Source: Lactifluus volemus
Lineage: Eukaryota; Basidiomycota; Agaricomycetes; Russulales; Russulaceae
Assembly (NCBI GenBank): GCA_022376515.1
Contig: WTXI01000367.1
Location: 1-33,452 of the forward strand
DNA: 33,452 bases
Direction: 5' to 3'
The notes beneath the pieces are model-generated. The model was not told the DNA's origin and ran no database searches. It saw only the letters and a program-made list of their open reading frames with translations. The position numbers were made by a program, and so were the translations under genes. Numbering within the stretch: position 1 is the first letter of the stretch; the number at the start of each line of letters is the position of its first letter. Below, in pieces: positions 1-10,595 of the stretch.

Positions 1-2728
1 CCAAGTCTCACGTTAATTCTAACATCATGACATAAATATCGTCTCGGCGGAATGGAAAACCATTTTGATGTGCCCACTTGAGTAAAACGTTTGCAAAATA
101 CTGTTCCCTTGCCCGGAAGCACTTTGCCGCTTTCATGCATTGGGTTGGAATGCCAGCCTGCGCATAAAACTAAGTATGCAGAAAGCGCCAAGGTTGAACG
201 TCGATTACCGTGACATCACCGAAGCTAGGAACGTGGAGTCAGCGTCAAATGAGTCACTACGAATGGGAATAACAGACAATTACTTTTTGACAGCCGTATA
301 GATATCATTACCGCCCTCAGGAAGCACGACAACTATGAGCGTCGGAGCGCTCCCTGACTGTCGCTGGCACGCATTGCAAGCAGCGCGGAGTTGCTGTGGC
401 AAAAGTCAGGGTCTCAAGGAACTTATAAAACTAACAAGACAGACTTGAGCGATATTGCCTTGGCCTGACTCCCATCTCATGAGCGGACGAGGGTTGATGG
501 TTATTCCTACTGGAAGTCAGCACGAGGGCATTTGAACTTGTCTGAATGGCCTTACCAACACTTCTCCGCCTTTCACCAAATTGCCAACCATCTGCTCTGC
601 TATCTCTTGCCTGAAGCGACGTCTAGTCTCGTAGATTACGAGGATCCAATTCTCGATCGTAGAGGACTGATACATGAGCCTGTCAATCCTTCAAAGAATT
701 GGTCATTCATGCACCGAGGCTGGTCGCCAGAAATGACCTACAGATTCCATGTACTCTTTCCCGTATCCTGGATACAAACACATGAAATCATTGCATCATC
801 AGAGGAAGGAACACGTTTTACCAGTTTGACCCTGGGCTGTCTTGAGTTAGGGTGGTAATTCAGTACAGGCGCTTTGATGACTCTGGCTTCGAGGTCCAAG
901 AGTTCATTGTCGGCTATTGTCATGCCAAATTGGCGAACATATTCGGATTGTCCATATTCTAGCACCTGGCAGGAATTCATCAGTAGGTAGTCTGATCCAC
1001 TTGCACGTAACATACAGTTAATGCATTTCGAATACTGTTATGGCGTTCGTTAGGCCGCATCGATGAGAACCTCAGGATGGAATTAACGTGTTCTGGGGGC
1101 ATTTGTTTGCGAATCAACTGGCCCGGCGGAACTTCACAAAGTTCCAACGGGATCACCGCGCGAGTGGAGAGCTGGACACTAACGTCAATATGAGGGGATG
1201 GAAGAAAAGAATGCACCGACCTCCACGCATATTACATCTGGAAATCGAAGTGGACCGTTCAACCGATCCTGAAAATAGTCCGCAACCGTCATGGACTGTC
1301 CGTCTGCAGTTTCGAATGATACGTCTCGAGCACCCTGTCTGCTCAGTTTCTTGACTAGACGTTGTCTTCCCGGATCGTGTTCATTGTGCGGTGTCGTGAC
1401 TTTGAGTCCGGAAAGGAACTGTTGGAGGCGCATGCGTTCCCGGTCGGGGAAGCCGTGGAGCGGAGAGAGGGTGTTTGCGGATTGTCTAGGATTTCCAAGG
1501 AACTCGAGAGCTAAGTCAATGAGACGTCCCGGTTTGTACATGGGTCCAGTCGTGATATTGACATTAATTAGCATGCGGTTGATTGCTGGTCGCACAGACT
1601 GAAAATAGCCGCGCCACAGCACGACCCCCCCACCAATATCCTTTGTTTCTCTGTCCGCAAAGAAGGACCGTTTGTTGAAAGGGTGAACCTGTATCGGCCT
1701 CATACGGATAACCATATTCAACGCCTGTTCAGAAGAATGGGTGATGAAGCAACAAAATCGACAAGGCATTCCCTTACCATTATAGCCGTGAGTACCGCAG
1801 TATCGTGATCTTGCTTTCCTTGCACGAAGCGCTTGAGAAGCCTGCGAGTAAATTTAGTACTGATTGATCCAGTCGGATGTGAAATGAAATGCATCGTACT
1901 CAGGGTTGATCGAAGCAACATAGGTGAGGCGAACCTTGAATTCCTTAGGCCCCATGGGTACCACATACTGTAAACAGGGAACACAGTAAGCTGAGGAAAT
2001 TAGTGTCAAGGGGGAAGACTTACCTCACGGGAACCGTCTTCGTACTCGAGATCAAATGATGTAAAAAAATTCTTTTTTCCATCATATACCCCAGGCTGTG
2101 TGGATAGGCGGCCTTCGACCTCGGTTTGCAAAGCTTGAATGATTCGATAGTTTCGGGCAATTGGTCGATCCTCCTCTGGTAGAATAACTATATGGACGTC
2201 CTCAGCGGTTTACAAGATTTAGGAACTATATATACTCACCAACTGCATCACGATTATACGCCAAAAGAACCTGTAAGTCACACGCCGCCTTAGGAAAGGT
2301 GAATTGTACATACCATCATAATGATAAATAAAACCCTGGTCGAGGTTGACTTCGACATGGTTACTGATCACCCTCACCCGCCGCTCTGCGGCAGTTCCGT
2401 ACCCTTTCCGCTTTTCACCTATCGCCTGGATGTGAACGTCGGGGATTTGCAAAGTCTCGCGATGGCTGGTCAGTTCAAGTTGTGGGCCATAGGAAGGGGT
2501 AGCACCACTGGGACCGCCAGCCCCACGGCTACGGCCCCGGTTGCCGCCACCCGAGCCGCCACCAGCCCCGCGGTCACCGCGACCGCGACCGCGACCTCGA
2601 CCACTCCCACGATCATCGCCCCCACGAAAGCCCCCACGACCTCCACGAAATCCCCCACGGCCGCCACCACGGCCACCACGGCCACCACGACCCCGACCAG
2701 CTTCGGGGGAAGTACCTCGGGGAGGCAT
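1..2728 (-). CDS. Argonaute protein, 3' end outside window, possible frame break
   Basis: Argonaute binds small RNAs and silences matching transcripts. The protein starts at the ATG at 2726-2728 with an RGG-rich tail, followed by the N domain (HVEVNL...YHYD), linker 1 (GGGVVLWRGYFQSVRP), PAZ ending in FPDVICVEV and LELCEVPPGQ, linker 2 (RQFGMTI), MID/PIWI start (ENWILVIYE) and a PIWI segment with LPEGGNDIYTAVK and GIPTQCM. Exons read by eye: 2314-2728, 2024-2187, 1900-1967, 1778-1841, 1221-1724, 1016-1171, 822-965, 742-767, 556-679, 436-509, 284-393, 209-224 and <157. Exon phases agree except between 556-679 and 436-509, where no canonical splice pair keeps the frame. The PIWI catalytic residues lie beyond the window edge, so slicer activity cannot be judged. 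Family call is certain from several separate motifs; whether the gene is functional is open. Confidence 0.92.
2541..2720 (-). repeat. RGG/GGR low-complexity coding tract of Argonaute
   Basis: The N-terminal Argonaute exon encodes a run of RGG, GRG and GGFRGG units over about 60 residues. On the + strand the same DNA is a ccacgg/ccgcga-type simple repeat. Arginine-glycine tails occur on many fungal and animal Argonautes and can bind RNA or be methylated; that role is inferred here. Long open frames on the opposite strand (Pro- or Thr/Ala-rich) are by-products of this composition. Confidence 0.85.
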
Positions 2729-3810
2729 TATACAAGATATGGTGTTGGGGGCACTTGGAAGAGAGGGAGATGTACTGATGTTGGTTAGCGAACGCAACCG
2801 ATGCAACGCAGGTTTTATGTGCCCAGGGACGCCTAGCTGCGGCCTCAGCAGCCTGACTATTACTTTTCGAGAGAAGATAGGTTCAATATTTACCACTGCG
2901 GAGACAGTTTTGGGAGCCATGCTACGTCCTGGTGCTTCGCCCTTCAAGAGGTATCGTTGACAAGCGCTCCCACAACAGTGACATATTGACAATGGGTAGC
3001 TACGCATTTATGATGTGCGCCGATGATATTAGGTTCCATGGCTCCATGGTTCCTTCTTTGGACATTTGTAACTCGTGCACCTTTTCTTTCATTTGCCGCA
3101 GCAGCAGAAAACGTCAATTCGTTCAGCTGGAATTATTACCGGCTTTGAACAGGGAATCCAGCGAGGGATACGTGTGATGTGGTCATTATCTACCTATACA
3201 CGCCAATCCACTGAGCGACTGCAGGGCTCCATTCGAAATCTGTACCAAAGAGAGGCACTGAATTTGGACGATCCGCAGTCAGGTCATGTCACCCATGCCA
3301 GTGGTCGGTCCTGCGTCCTTGCTCCCAACGGTAAATGCTGACGTGCGTAAAGAAGAGCTGTACTGCGGGGATTCAACTACTAGTATCGCAGCAAGGCCTA
3401 CGAACCGATTCATTGTAACGTCATGAGATTACAGTATATCGCCATATCGCCAAAAAAACAAGCTGGCCATGGTCAATTACAGTGTGAAACGGAGGCCGTC
3501 ATTGGCCATACCGGAGTGCGAGAACGGTCCTTGCAATAAATTATTTTTCCGAATTTCTCGACAACTCCCTCTAGGACCAAGGGGTGAGCGTTGGTGAGAG
3601 TTCCGAGTTCGCAAATATGATTGCTGACCTCCCTCCACGCCATATCTCGAGTCGACCACATCCGAAATGAAGTGTATTTAGTGACAAATAAATTTATAGT
3701 AGGAGATAATTAAAGTATGCTACAGTAGAAACGCACGAGAAATTAGTGACAGACGAGCGAGAGCACACAAGCAGGCACCTACCAAGTAGTCCAAAGAAAT
3801 GCAAGGCGAC

Positions 3811-3836
3811 TGATGGACAGGGTTCTCTGTCCATCA
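3811..3836. repeat. 10-bp inverted repeat hairpin
   Basis: TGATGGACAG at 3811-3820 and CTGTCCATCA at 3827-3836 are perfect reverse complements around a 6-nt spacer. No gene or transposon end is recognisable next to it. It could be the remnant of a small foldback element or chance. Confidence 0.6.
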
Positions 3837-3998
3837 ATCTTCCAACCTAACTTACAGACTACGGATAGGTTGCCTGCTTATCTACTCTTTCTCACTGTTG
3901 GAAAATAGAAACTATATAGCTGTAACTTGAATGGCACAGTCCAAAAGGTGGTCACAAACTAGGTCCTCATAACACAACTTGATCACTAAACACACACA

Positions 3999-4014
3999 CG
4001 AGAACTTGTTCTCG
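3999..4014. repeat. 7-bp palindrome, CGAGAAC-TT-GTTCTCG
   Basis: Perfect 7-bp arms with a 2-nt spacer. It resembles a dyad-symmetric protein binding site in form, but nothing nearby assigns a role. Confidence 0.4.
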
Positions 4015-4113
4015 TTGAGAAGTTGACAATTTGCTCCTGGTAACTCAGCTTTAACTTCCCGAACAATGCACAAGCGAATCCCGCCCTCGTGCCATTGTAG
4101 ATACTCCGAGTCG

Positions 4114-4329
4114 CTAAGCGTCCGAGAGGGTGCTTGGGAGGTTGCGGGATAGGTGTGGTTTGTCTTGGGCTGGGTATAGAGGCGTCATCCGAGAGCTGCA
4201 GGGAGCTAAGTCAGCGGGGGAAGACATAAGGAAAGGTGCACAACAAACCTCAACGCATATTACATCTGGAAATCGAAGTGGGTAGTCCATTGACATAGCC
4301 CACTTCGACACATACTTGGAATGCCTCAT
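4114..4329 (-). pseudogene. Argonaute PAZ-exon relic
   Basis: The minus-strand frame reads YPLRFPDVICVEV followed by GT, the same peptide and the same exon-end position as in the Argonaute gene at 1221-1253. At DNA level 4253-4281 is identical to 1225-1253 over 29 bases. Beyond this block the flanking codons diverge (SKWAMSMD in place of QDRLNG), and no other Argonaute motif is found on either side. This looks like a fragment of an older Argonaute copy, either a decayed paralogue or a partial duplication of the neighbouring gene. Confidence 0.7.
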
Positions 4330-4850
4330 TGAAGAGCAATAATTGCAAGCTGGGTGGTAGTTGTAGTGGTGGAGGGAAGTTTGAGGCTGTGTGAACCGCG
4401 GGAGGCGTTCGGGTAACTGGAGGCCTCAAACGACCTCAGGATCCGCCTGCGTTGATAACCATGCGGCCGATAGCAGGTCGCTCGGTTCGGATGGATTCCG
4501 TCCGGCGGGAATACAAAAATAAAATAGGTGGTGTTCAGTAACGGGCCGAGCCCGTGTGATACACTGTCCGTCTGGTGAGAATGCAACAGAATTAAGCCAA
4601 GGGGTGTGTTCTGTAAATGGGGTCGCTACGGCCAAGTCCCGTTGCCGCGTCCCACATGCGAGTTGCCCGATCAAACAGGCGGATGCGATACGCTGTCCGT
4701 CCGTCACAGAAGATGGTGCGGACGATCTGAGCCCGTCCAAAAAGAGTCAACGGATGTGGGTTGGAGAAAACAGACACATACTATCCGTCCGACGAGAATA
4801 TAAAAATATGTGTCCAGTAAACGGGCCCGCTACAGATGGCATGAGGTATG
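4330..4850 (-). pseudogene. degenerate WD40 repeats
   Basis: Several minus-strand frames carry WD40 signatures: LNSVAFSPDGQ near 4560-4600, TDGQRIASA near 4690-4710, and RMWDAATG in another frame near 4640-4660. The motif for 'FSPDG' recurs as CCGTCCGNCGNGAATA at about 4498-4513, 4567-4582 and 4787-4802 on the + strand, spaced like successive repeats. Frames shift and stops interrupt, so no intact protein is encoded. WD40 repeats of this high-identity type usually form the C-terminal sensor of fungal NACHT/STAND proteins; no NACHT part is visible here, so parentage is inferred. Confidence 0.75.
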
Positions 4851-4861
4851 GAGAGGAATGA

Positions 4862-7701
4862 TGCGACGCGTGTGATCAGATGAAGTGACGCTACTCAGTA
4901 GCGAGCCGGGGTGAGAGAATGTTAATCCATTCATGCGCGTAACTAGTTAGATGATGATGTATTTGGCTATCTAAGCCTGCACAAAGGAAGTCAGCGAAAG
5001 TAGGTTGGAGAAAACAGACAAGTGTACGTACTCGATAGCATCTATGAAAATATTATAAGATGGGCCAACGCCCTCATCCTATCCTGTTTTACACCATTAG
5101 CCTCGAACTGGATATTGTCGCACACAACATACTGAAGCTTGCGGCATGGCGGTGATGATGCCGTAGACGGGTCAGCATAATACTCCTTCCGCTGCCTTTA
5201 TGAACGAGGCCGTCTGACTAGAGCAGAACGTCGACGCAAGCCCGCGAACACGAGAGAAAATGCCGCCAGGTTCACGAGATGATGCTAGCAATTTGCCTCG
5301 GTACGGCAGATGGCGTCGACGAGTGAGGGACGCGGGCGAGCCTGAGCGACATCAACACCTCCTTCTCATTTGCGTTGGCGCGGTTGGAGAAATGAGAAGG
5401 GAAAGGGAAGACGAAACTATCAGGGCGGCCCAGGGCTTTTGTATTGACCGCTAGGCGAGCCCCCATTTATCCCATGTCTCCCAAAAAGGAGACTCAGTCA
5501 GCTGCGCATCACACGTCCATCGGATTCTTTGGTCTAGGGACCACTCCTGCGCAAAACGTCCGCGGCTGACTGCGCGAGCGTAGTCATCAGCATTACGCAG
5601 TGGCTCAGTCGTTCCTCGCAGTCAGGGCCGAACTTTGCCATGGCCGTACTCCCGGGTCTTTTGATCAAGAAGTTCGGTGCGTAGTTCGAATCCCAAGTTC
5701 ATTCCGCACATCTTCCTCCGCAGAACGTTTTGGTGATGAGAGAGAAGCGGCGCACGACTCTTAACTGAATCGAGTTTCGAGCTGCGCTTTCTGTTTCATC
5801 TTTTCCACGTATCCTTCACTTAGGTCTCCTATTCGAAAAAGCATAAGCAAGCGCACAGAGTGATCGGTTGGTACTCACAAGCTTAATATAGAAGGTTCAG
5901 AACGGGGGTATCTGGTTCTCCGAGGAGAGAATTCCGGAAGTATATTGCCCCGGAGAGTCATATTCGTCTGGAGAGTTTGACCACAACGTCGTGTGGCAGC
6001 GCTCACAAGTTTGTCTATGAGTCAGGGCGCATGTTGAAGGAATGCGCGCGCGGATGCCATACAAGCCGCTACGCTAGCTTCCATATCCCCCACAGAAGCT
6101 GCGCGTGGTCGAACCAAGACGGGCCGAGAGCACCGCGTGGGCTGCGCAAATAGGGCGCAGGCGTAGCAAGTCGAACTGATGCGGCCCGATAACGAAACCC
6201 CCAAACTCGGACTGTCGGGTGTCGATACCACCTCGTCAGTGAAGTAGTTGCGCTGTTGGTTTGCAAGTCCTAAAATGGCTCAGAAATCATTGGGCGAAAA
6301 AATTAGCGGAAAGCCGATAGGTTCCACTACGGAAAATGAACAACGCCGAAGTGGGTGCGATACACAAAAGGACGTAGAACGTCAGGGCCGAAACGGCGGT
6401 GATAAACCCGCGGAACGCAAAGACAACGAGAACGGGCCAAAATGTGGAACTTGTGGGCGCCGCAGGTGGCAAAATACTCTCAGCTATCTGCGCAGCCGCG
6501 GTGTGTACGGTCCCGATGGAGTGACTCGAATGCGCATGAGACTTGACTCGTCTCGAAAATGTTGAGAAACCAAACCGAGTTCACAACATGGCCAAAATAG
6601 CAACGAATCGACTTCAGTTCGAGCACTTATTGTATTTGTCGACCAAGAAAATGGCACGAACATCAGGGAAAAGTGCAACTGAGTGATGACGGTAGGATTC
6701 TGATTGCATATTCTGAAAGTACATAAACGTGGTCACCATTGGCAAATAAAGACAGATCTGAAAACAAAAGGGGTTGTAAGCTGAGTGACAGTTGTCAAGG
6801 TCATCAGGGCGCAAGGCGTACATACGACGAAAGGCGGAAACCCTCAAAGATCTCTCTTCCAATCCTCCACATTATCCTCGTAAAAACTTTGGCCAATATA
6901 TAGCTCAGGAAATAATCCGTATAATGCTGTCTTCACCAGAGCAGCGGAGCAAATTCTGTTAAAGTTGCGGTATGAAGTTTGTGCTTGGCTAGGCAAGTTC
7001 TCGAATATGTTTGGCCGCGGGCCCGGGGCAGTACCAGTACGCAGCCGACTAAAAGTTTGAAATTACATTGATCTGCTGCCTGCGAAGGGTACAACGCAAG
7101 CGTCGGGCGGTGAGGCCTGTGAGGAGGCGGAAATGGGGGGTAAACGTGGTCGAACTCCGCTACTGGCTGTATCGTGTGAAAACAGCCGCTCCTGCGCCTA
7201 ACTGGACTTTGAGACACGACATTTTATCGTCGCCTTTTGTTTGTCTCATGTCTCGAAGCATCCAGGAACTGACAAGGGGGCGCGCACAACAAGGGGTTTA
7301 GCGCTTACGGTAATTAAGAAGCGTGTCCTGCATCAGGAGGAAAAACTCAGTAATGACTCGGGCTGACCGTTCATCGTTTTGACCACTGCATACACTCTGG
7401 GCCATGAGCATGGAACGCGTGCGTTCTACCTACTTGGATTCGGATAGACGATTCCGGTTTTCAGTGCTTTACAGTTCATTATTTCTCCATCCATTCTACG
7501 TGATCAGGCCTGCATCGACCAGAGTCGCATCTTCGATAACGTAGCTACGAGCGTCACCTTTGCATACAGAGTCCAGGCTTATGATGTACAAACTGCAAAG
7601 ACATAGATCTTCCACTACAGTAATTAGTATCGGAGGTTTTCTACACCTCCCGAAAGTAAGGTTAGATACCGCTACATATCATATCAATACATACCGTTCA
7701 G
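4862..7701. other. long stretch without a recognised gene
   Basis: About 2.8 kb with only short unsupported open frames (for example 5260-5454 +, 6248-6565 +, 6287-6472 -, 6933-7217 -). None shows a family motif or a convincing exon series. The 6248-6565 frame is charged with one CGTCG cysteine pair; the overlapping minus frame is hydrophobic. Probably intergenic DNA with decayed mobile or gene remnants, but I cannot name any. Confidence 0.45.
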
Positions 7702-9074
7702 TTACGAAGGTCCAACACTAGCAAGCACCTTGAACACGTCATTCTGTCGCTCCCTGAACTGCGGCAGTCGCGTCATAGCCAACGCAAGTGAGTTCACGCG
7801 ATTAGCAAATGCGACCGCGCGGCCCTCCGTACTGCGCCGCCCGTTATTCCCACCCTCGAGGATGTCATGCCCCGCACCACGCTCCAGCAATAGACGCGCG
7901 CGCTCGAGCCGCGGCGCAGGTACCTCGCTATCCTCCTGCACAAGTCGAATAGCCTCGATCGTATCCTCCTCTTCAATCTGCGCCGCATCGCGACCGATAG
8001 CAGCAAACTCACGCATCAGCGGCCGCAGCGGCGCAGGGCACTCGGCGAGCGTGAGTGGGACGCCGCGCACGCCGATAACCGCGCCATCTGCCGTGACCAT
8101 GGTAGACGCGACGGAAAGGATGGCCAGCGCGACGGAGCCAAAGTAGGCGCGTGGCGGGTCAGACTTGAGTAGTCGTTTGAGGGACGGCGTGCTCGCGAGG
8201 ACGTCAGCCAGAGCTGCGTAGAGCGTCTCGCGAATGATCTCGATGGCGGGACTCGCTGACGTTGCGATTGTCGGGGTTCGCGGGAGAAAGAGGGAGTTGG
8301 CTGAGGCTGAGGGAGTGTGAGATGGGCTGTAGGCACTGGGTGGGAGTAGGCGTGGGGAACGAGGTGGTTGGGGCGAGGGCGGTACCTTCTCTGGGAAGGT
8401 GGGTGTCGTTGGAGATGGGGTGTACATTGGTGGAGGGACAAAGGACGCCTTTACACGTAACGAGCCTGATCCTCCTCCAGGTTCACCGACGTCAATCGCA
8501 GCTTGCAAGTCGTTCGCGTAGCGGTCCTGGAACGAGCGCCGCTGGCTAATCTCAATCGAGATGGCACGTAAGTCGGCGGCCAGGCGTCCCAAGACGGGAA
8601 GGGCGGGCTGTGTGAGGGGGTCGAGCCCACAGATGATACGGGCGAGATCGTGCTGGTACTCCGATTTGAGGTTCTGAATGGCGGGAACGCATTCGGACCA
8701 GAGCCTGAGGAAGGGAATGAAAACCACGGGACAGTTGGTAAGGGAAAGATTATGACGCGGGGCAGACGGATTGTTGCTGCGTGGAAGAGGGACGGAAGGG
8801 GGATTAGTTGTAGAGCGCAAGGCCGCGAAATAGAGGCACAAGGCAGGGCCTTGAACATGATTTAGTGTGGACTTTTGGGTGGGTAGATGGGGGTTCTGAG
8901 CGCACCTGTGATCATTAAATCACCTTCAGCTCCACTAAGAATCTCAACGTCGAGCAAGTGTTCAGCCCTGGCCTGAGTTAAGGAAGATTTGAGATAGCTG
9001 TGAAAGGCATCTTGGACGTATTCTTCGTCCAGACGACCATCGCTGTCGACTAGTCTGCTTCCAGGTGGGGCCAT
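7702..9074 (-). CDS. unrecognised conserved-looking protein, at least two exons
   Basis: The main exon (about 7702-8830) has a helical N-terminal part (ECVPAIQNLKSEYQHDLARI), a Pro/Ser/Thr-rich linker and a helical C-terminal part (ETLYAALADVLASTPSLKRLL, then LAECPAPLRPLMREF and RLERARLLLERG). A likely first exon ends near 8904 and starts at the ATG at 9072-9074 (MAPPGSRLVDSDGRLDEEYV...). The two parts look like one gene from position and composition, but I found no canonical intron joining them in frame, so an extra intron or another start is possible. No catalytic motif, signal peptide or clear membrane segment is visible. Function unknown. Codon-position GC is high, as in the neighbouring real genes. 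Confidence 0.65.
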
Positions 9075-9233
9075 GAAGGCAAGTGTGGAAATGTGTGCTT
9101 GCCGCCGAGCCGTGTCATTTTACTAGGAGACTGTACAGTAACGACGCACAGCCATGCCGGAGCTCTCGGAATCGGAATTATAACCTTGCCGGGAGTTGAC
9201 TCCCGCAGCTGTGATATTATTATTCTAATTCGT

Positions 9234-10454
9234 CTAGAGTTCTAAAAACCTTTTCATACCCTGCCAGACAGCAAAGCTCACAGCATTCATCGGCACAATT
9301 TTGAGGTACCCAATGCCGAGCCCAACAAAGAATCCTCTCACCCCACCACGTGTCCATATCGCGCGCACGGTCTCTCCCCAACGTAGCCAACGACCAGGTT
9401 CCGTTAACCCACCAACTTGCATACGTCGCCGCACCACCTCGAACGGATAGGAAACCGTCTGCGCGAGCGCACCCGAGAGCGCGCCAATCCCAAGATCTGC
9501 CAGCAGCGTAGTCCGCGGACGACCCCTTGGCCCAACGGGCACGAGGCTAGCGCGCAGGTAACCCCACGTGAGGAAGGCAGTGCCAGCATACGGAACAATT
9601 CCAGCTAGGCTGACTGTGAACCCACGATAAAATTTGAGGAGCGGAAAGGTATGAAAGAGCTCCCTGGTGATCGGTGCTGCGGATGGGAGCGGTGAGCCCT
9701 CGGCGTAGATGAGGTGTGCGGTGTGCAAGAAGGATGGTCGCACAGGTTTTCCTGATGCGGTGCTGTGTATGGTATGAAATGCCATGCGTACACGCAATAA
9801 TTCGAGAGGATAGGTGAAAAAGACGGAAATTGCCCCTTTGTTAAAGACGACGTTGAGCAGACCACCAGAGAGCGCACTGAAAGCTCATACCCGAAATAGC
9901 ACCTGCCGAGAATCGGCGCAGATTTGTTTCTTGAGCACGAGTTGGCATCAGCAACTACAAACCTCGAGTCGATAAAAAAAGCAAATGAATCCAGAGGCGA
10001 GAGAGGGATACGCACGTCATGCATCTGATCATATGCCATGAACTTGATTGCTGCGTAAGGGAATATACGCAGGAGCGTCGCAGAATGGCCTTGAAAGAGG
10101 CCTAAAGCTCCGCTGTCTCTGTATATCTGTGCCCCAGCGCGGTAGGCACCACTCCATGTGCCTAAGTAGGGGCAAGTGTCAACACCACCTGGAGTGTACA
10201 GAGGACGGAAGGGCGGAAAGAGCACCTGCGTATTTCTGATATTCAGGATTCGAGGCCTGAAAGAGGATCTTAACACGGTCAAGCGGTGCAACGACCGTCT
10301 TCGCCTGAGACGAGTAGATAGATGTTATACGTCAGATGGAAAGTGAGGCGAGAGCATAGCAGACTGTACACACAACACAACCGGCAACACCGCCAGCGAT
10401 ACCAGAGCGAATCACTCGGTCCGTAGCTTTAAATCTGCGTGCATCAGAGCTCAT
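9234..10454 (-). CDS. LEU5: mitochondrial carrier, LEU5/SLC25A16 type (coenzyme A import)
   Basis: Mitochondrial inner-membrane carrier of the SLC25 family. Five exons join in frame (10374-10454, 10226-10304, 10016-10161, 9891-9954, 9234-9835) into 323 residues, a normal carrier length. All three repeats carry the signature: PLDRVK in repeat 1, YPLELLRVRM in repeat 2 and YPFEVVRRRMQ in repeat 3. The stretch LFQGHSATLLRIFPYAAIKF and the C-terminal RGFFVGLGIGYLKIVPM are characteristic of yeast Leu5 and human SLC25A16, which are needed for CoA accumulation in the matrix. The start ATG at 10452-10454 gives MSSDARRFK just before the first helix. The gene is divergent from HOP2 with 141 bp between start codons. 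Subfamily assignment rests on these motifs; substrate is known for the family only. Confidence 0.9.
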
Positions 10455-10595
10455 TCGAGTTTATGCGTACATACGCAGCGAAATAAAAATTGCCTCGACC
10501 TCTGAGGCACCGGCATATGAAATCCGTCATGTCATGTGATTTCGTCTTCCTAGCTAAGTTACGCGACTCGGACGCATATAATCTGATTACCTTCA
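10455..10595. promoter_or_regulatory. shared divergent promoter of LEU5-like carrier and HOP2
   Basis: Only 141 bp separate the two start codons, so both genes must use this segment for their 5' leaders and core promoters. No clear TATA box or named factor site is visible. Confidence 0.6.

Larger units (their letters stand above)
2729..4110. other. intergenic region upstream of Argonaute
   Basis: No recognisable gene. The frame in front of the Argonaute ATG stays open upstream for about 90 codons without resemblance to Argonaute, so it is probably 5' leader and promoter, although a longer N-terminus cannot be excluded. Short open frames at 2932-3341 and 3473-3661 match nothing I know. Two short palindromes lie at 3811-3836 and 3999-4014. 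Confidence 0.5.

Noticed and set aside
532..858. Open frame on the + strand
   Set aside because: It overlaps conserved Argonaute exons on the other strand and has no family motif.
2321..2960. Pro-rich and Thr/Ala-rich open frames on the + strand
   Set aside because: They are the opposite strand of the Argonaute RGG repeat and owe their length to its composition.
2219..3007. Longer Argonaute N-terminus starting upstream of 2728
   Set aside because: The upstream codons show no Argonaute likeness and the ATG at 2728 starts the typical MPPRG/RGG tail.
5670..5700. GTTCGAATCCC resembling a tRNA T-loop
   Set aside because: The flanking bases do not form a T stem or acceptor stem, and no matching A box or anticodon arm lies upstream.
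7730..8549. Several long frames in other registers over the 7702-9074 gene
   Set aside because: High GC of the coding strand makes long shadow frames; the chosen frame alone has balanced helical segments and low-complexity linkers.
9605..10291. 228-codon minus frame overlapping the carrier gene
   Set aside because: It is an unspliced reading through the introns; the carrier signatures are in the spliced frame.
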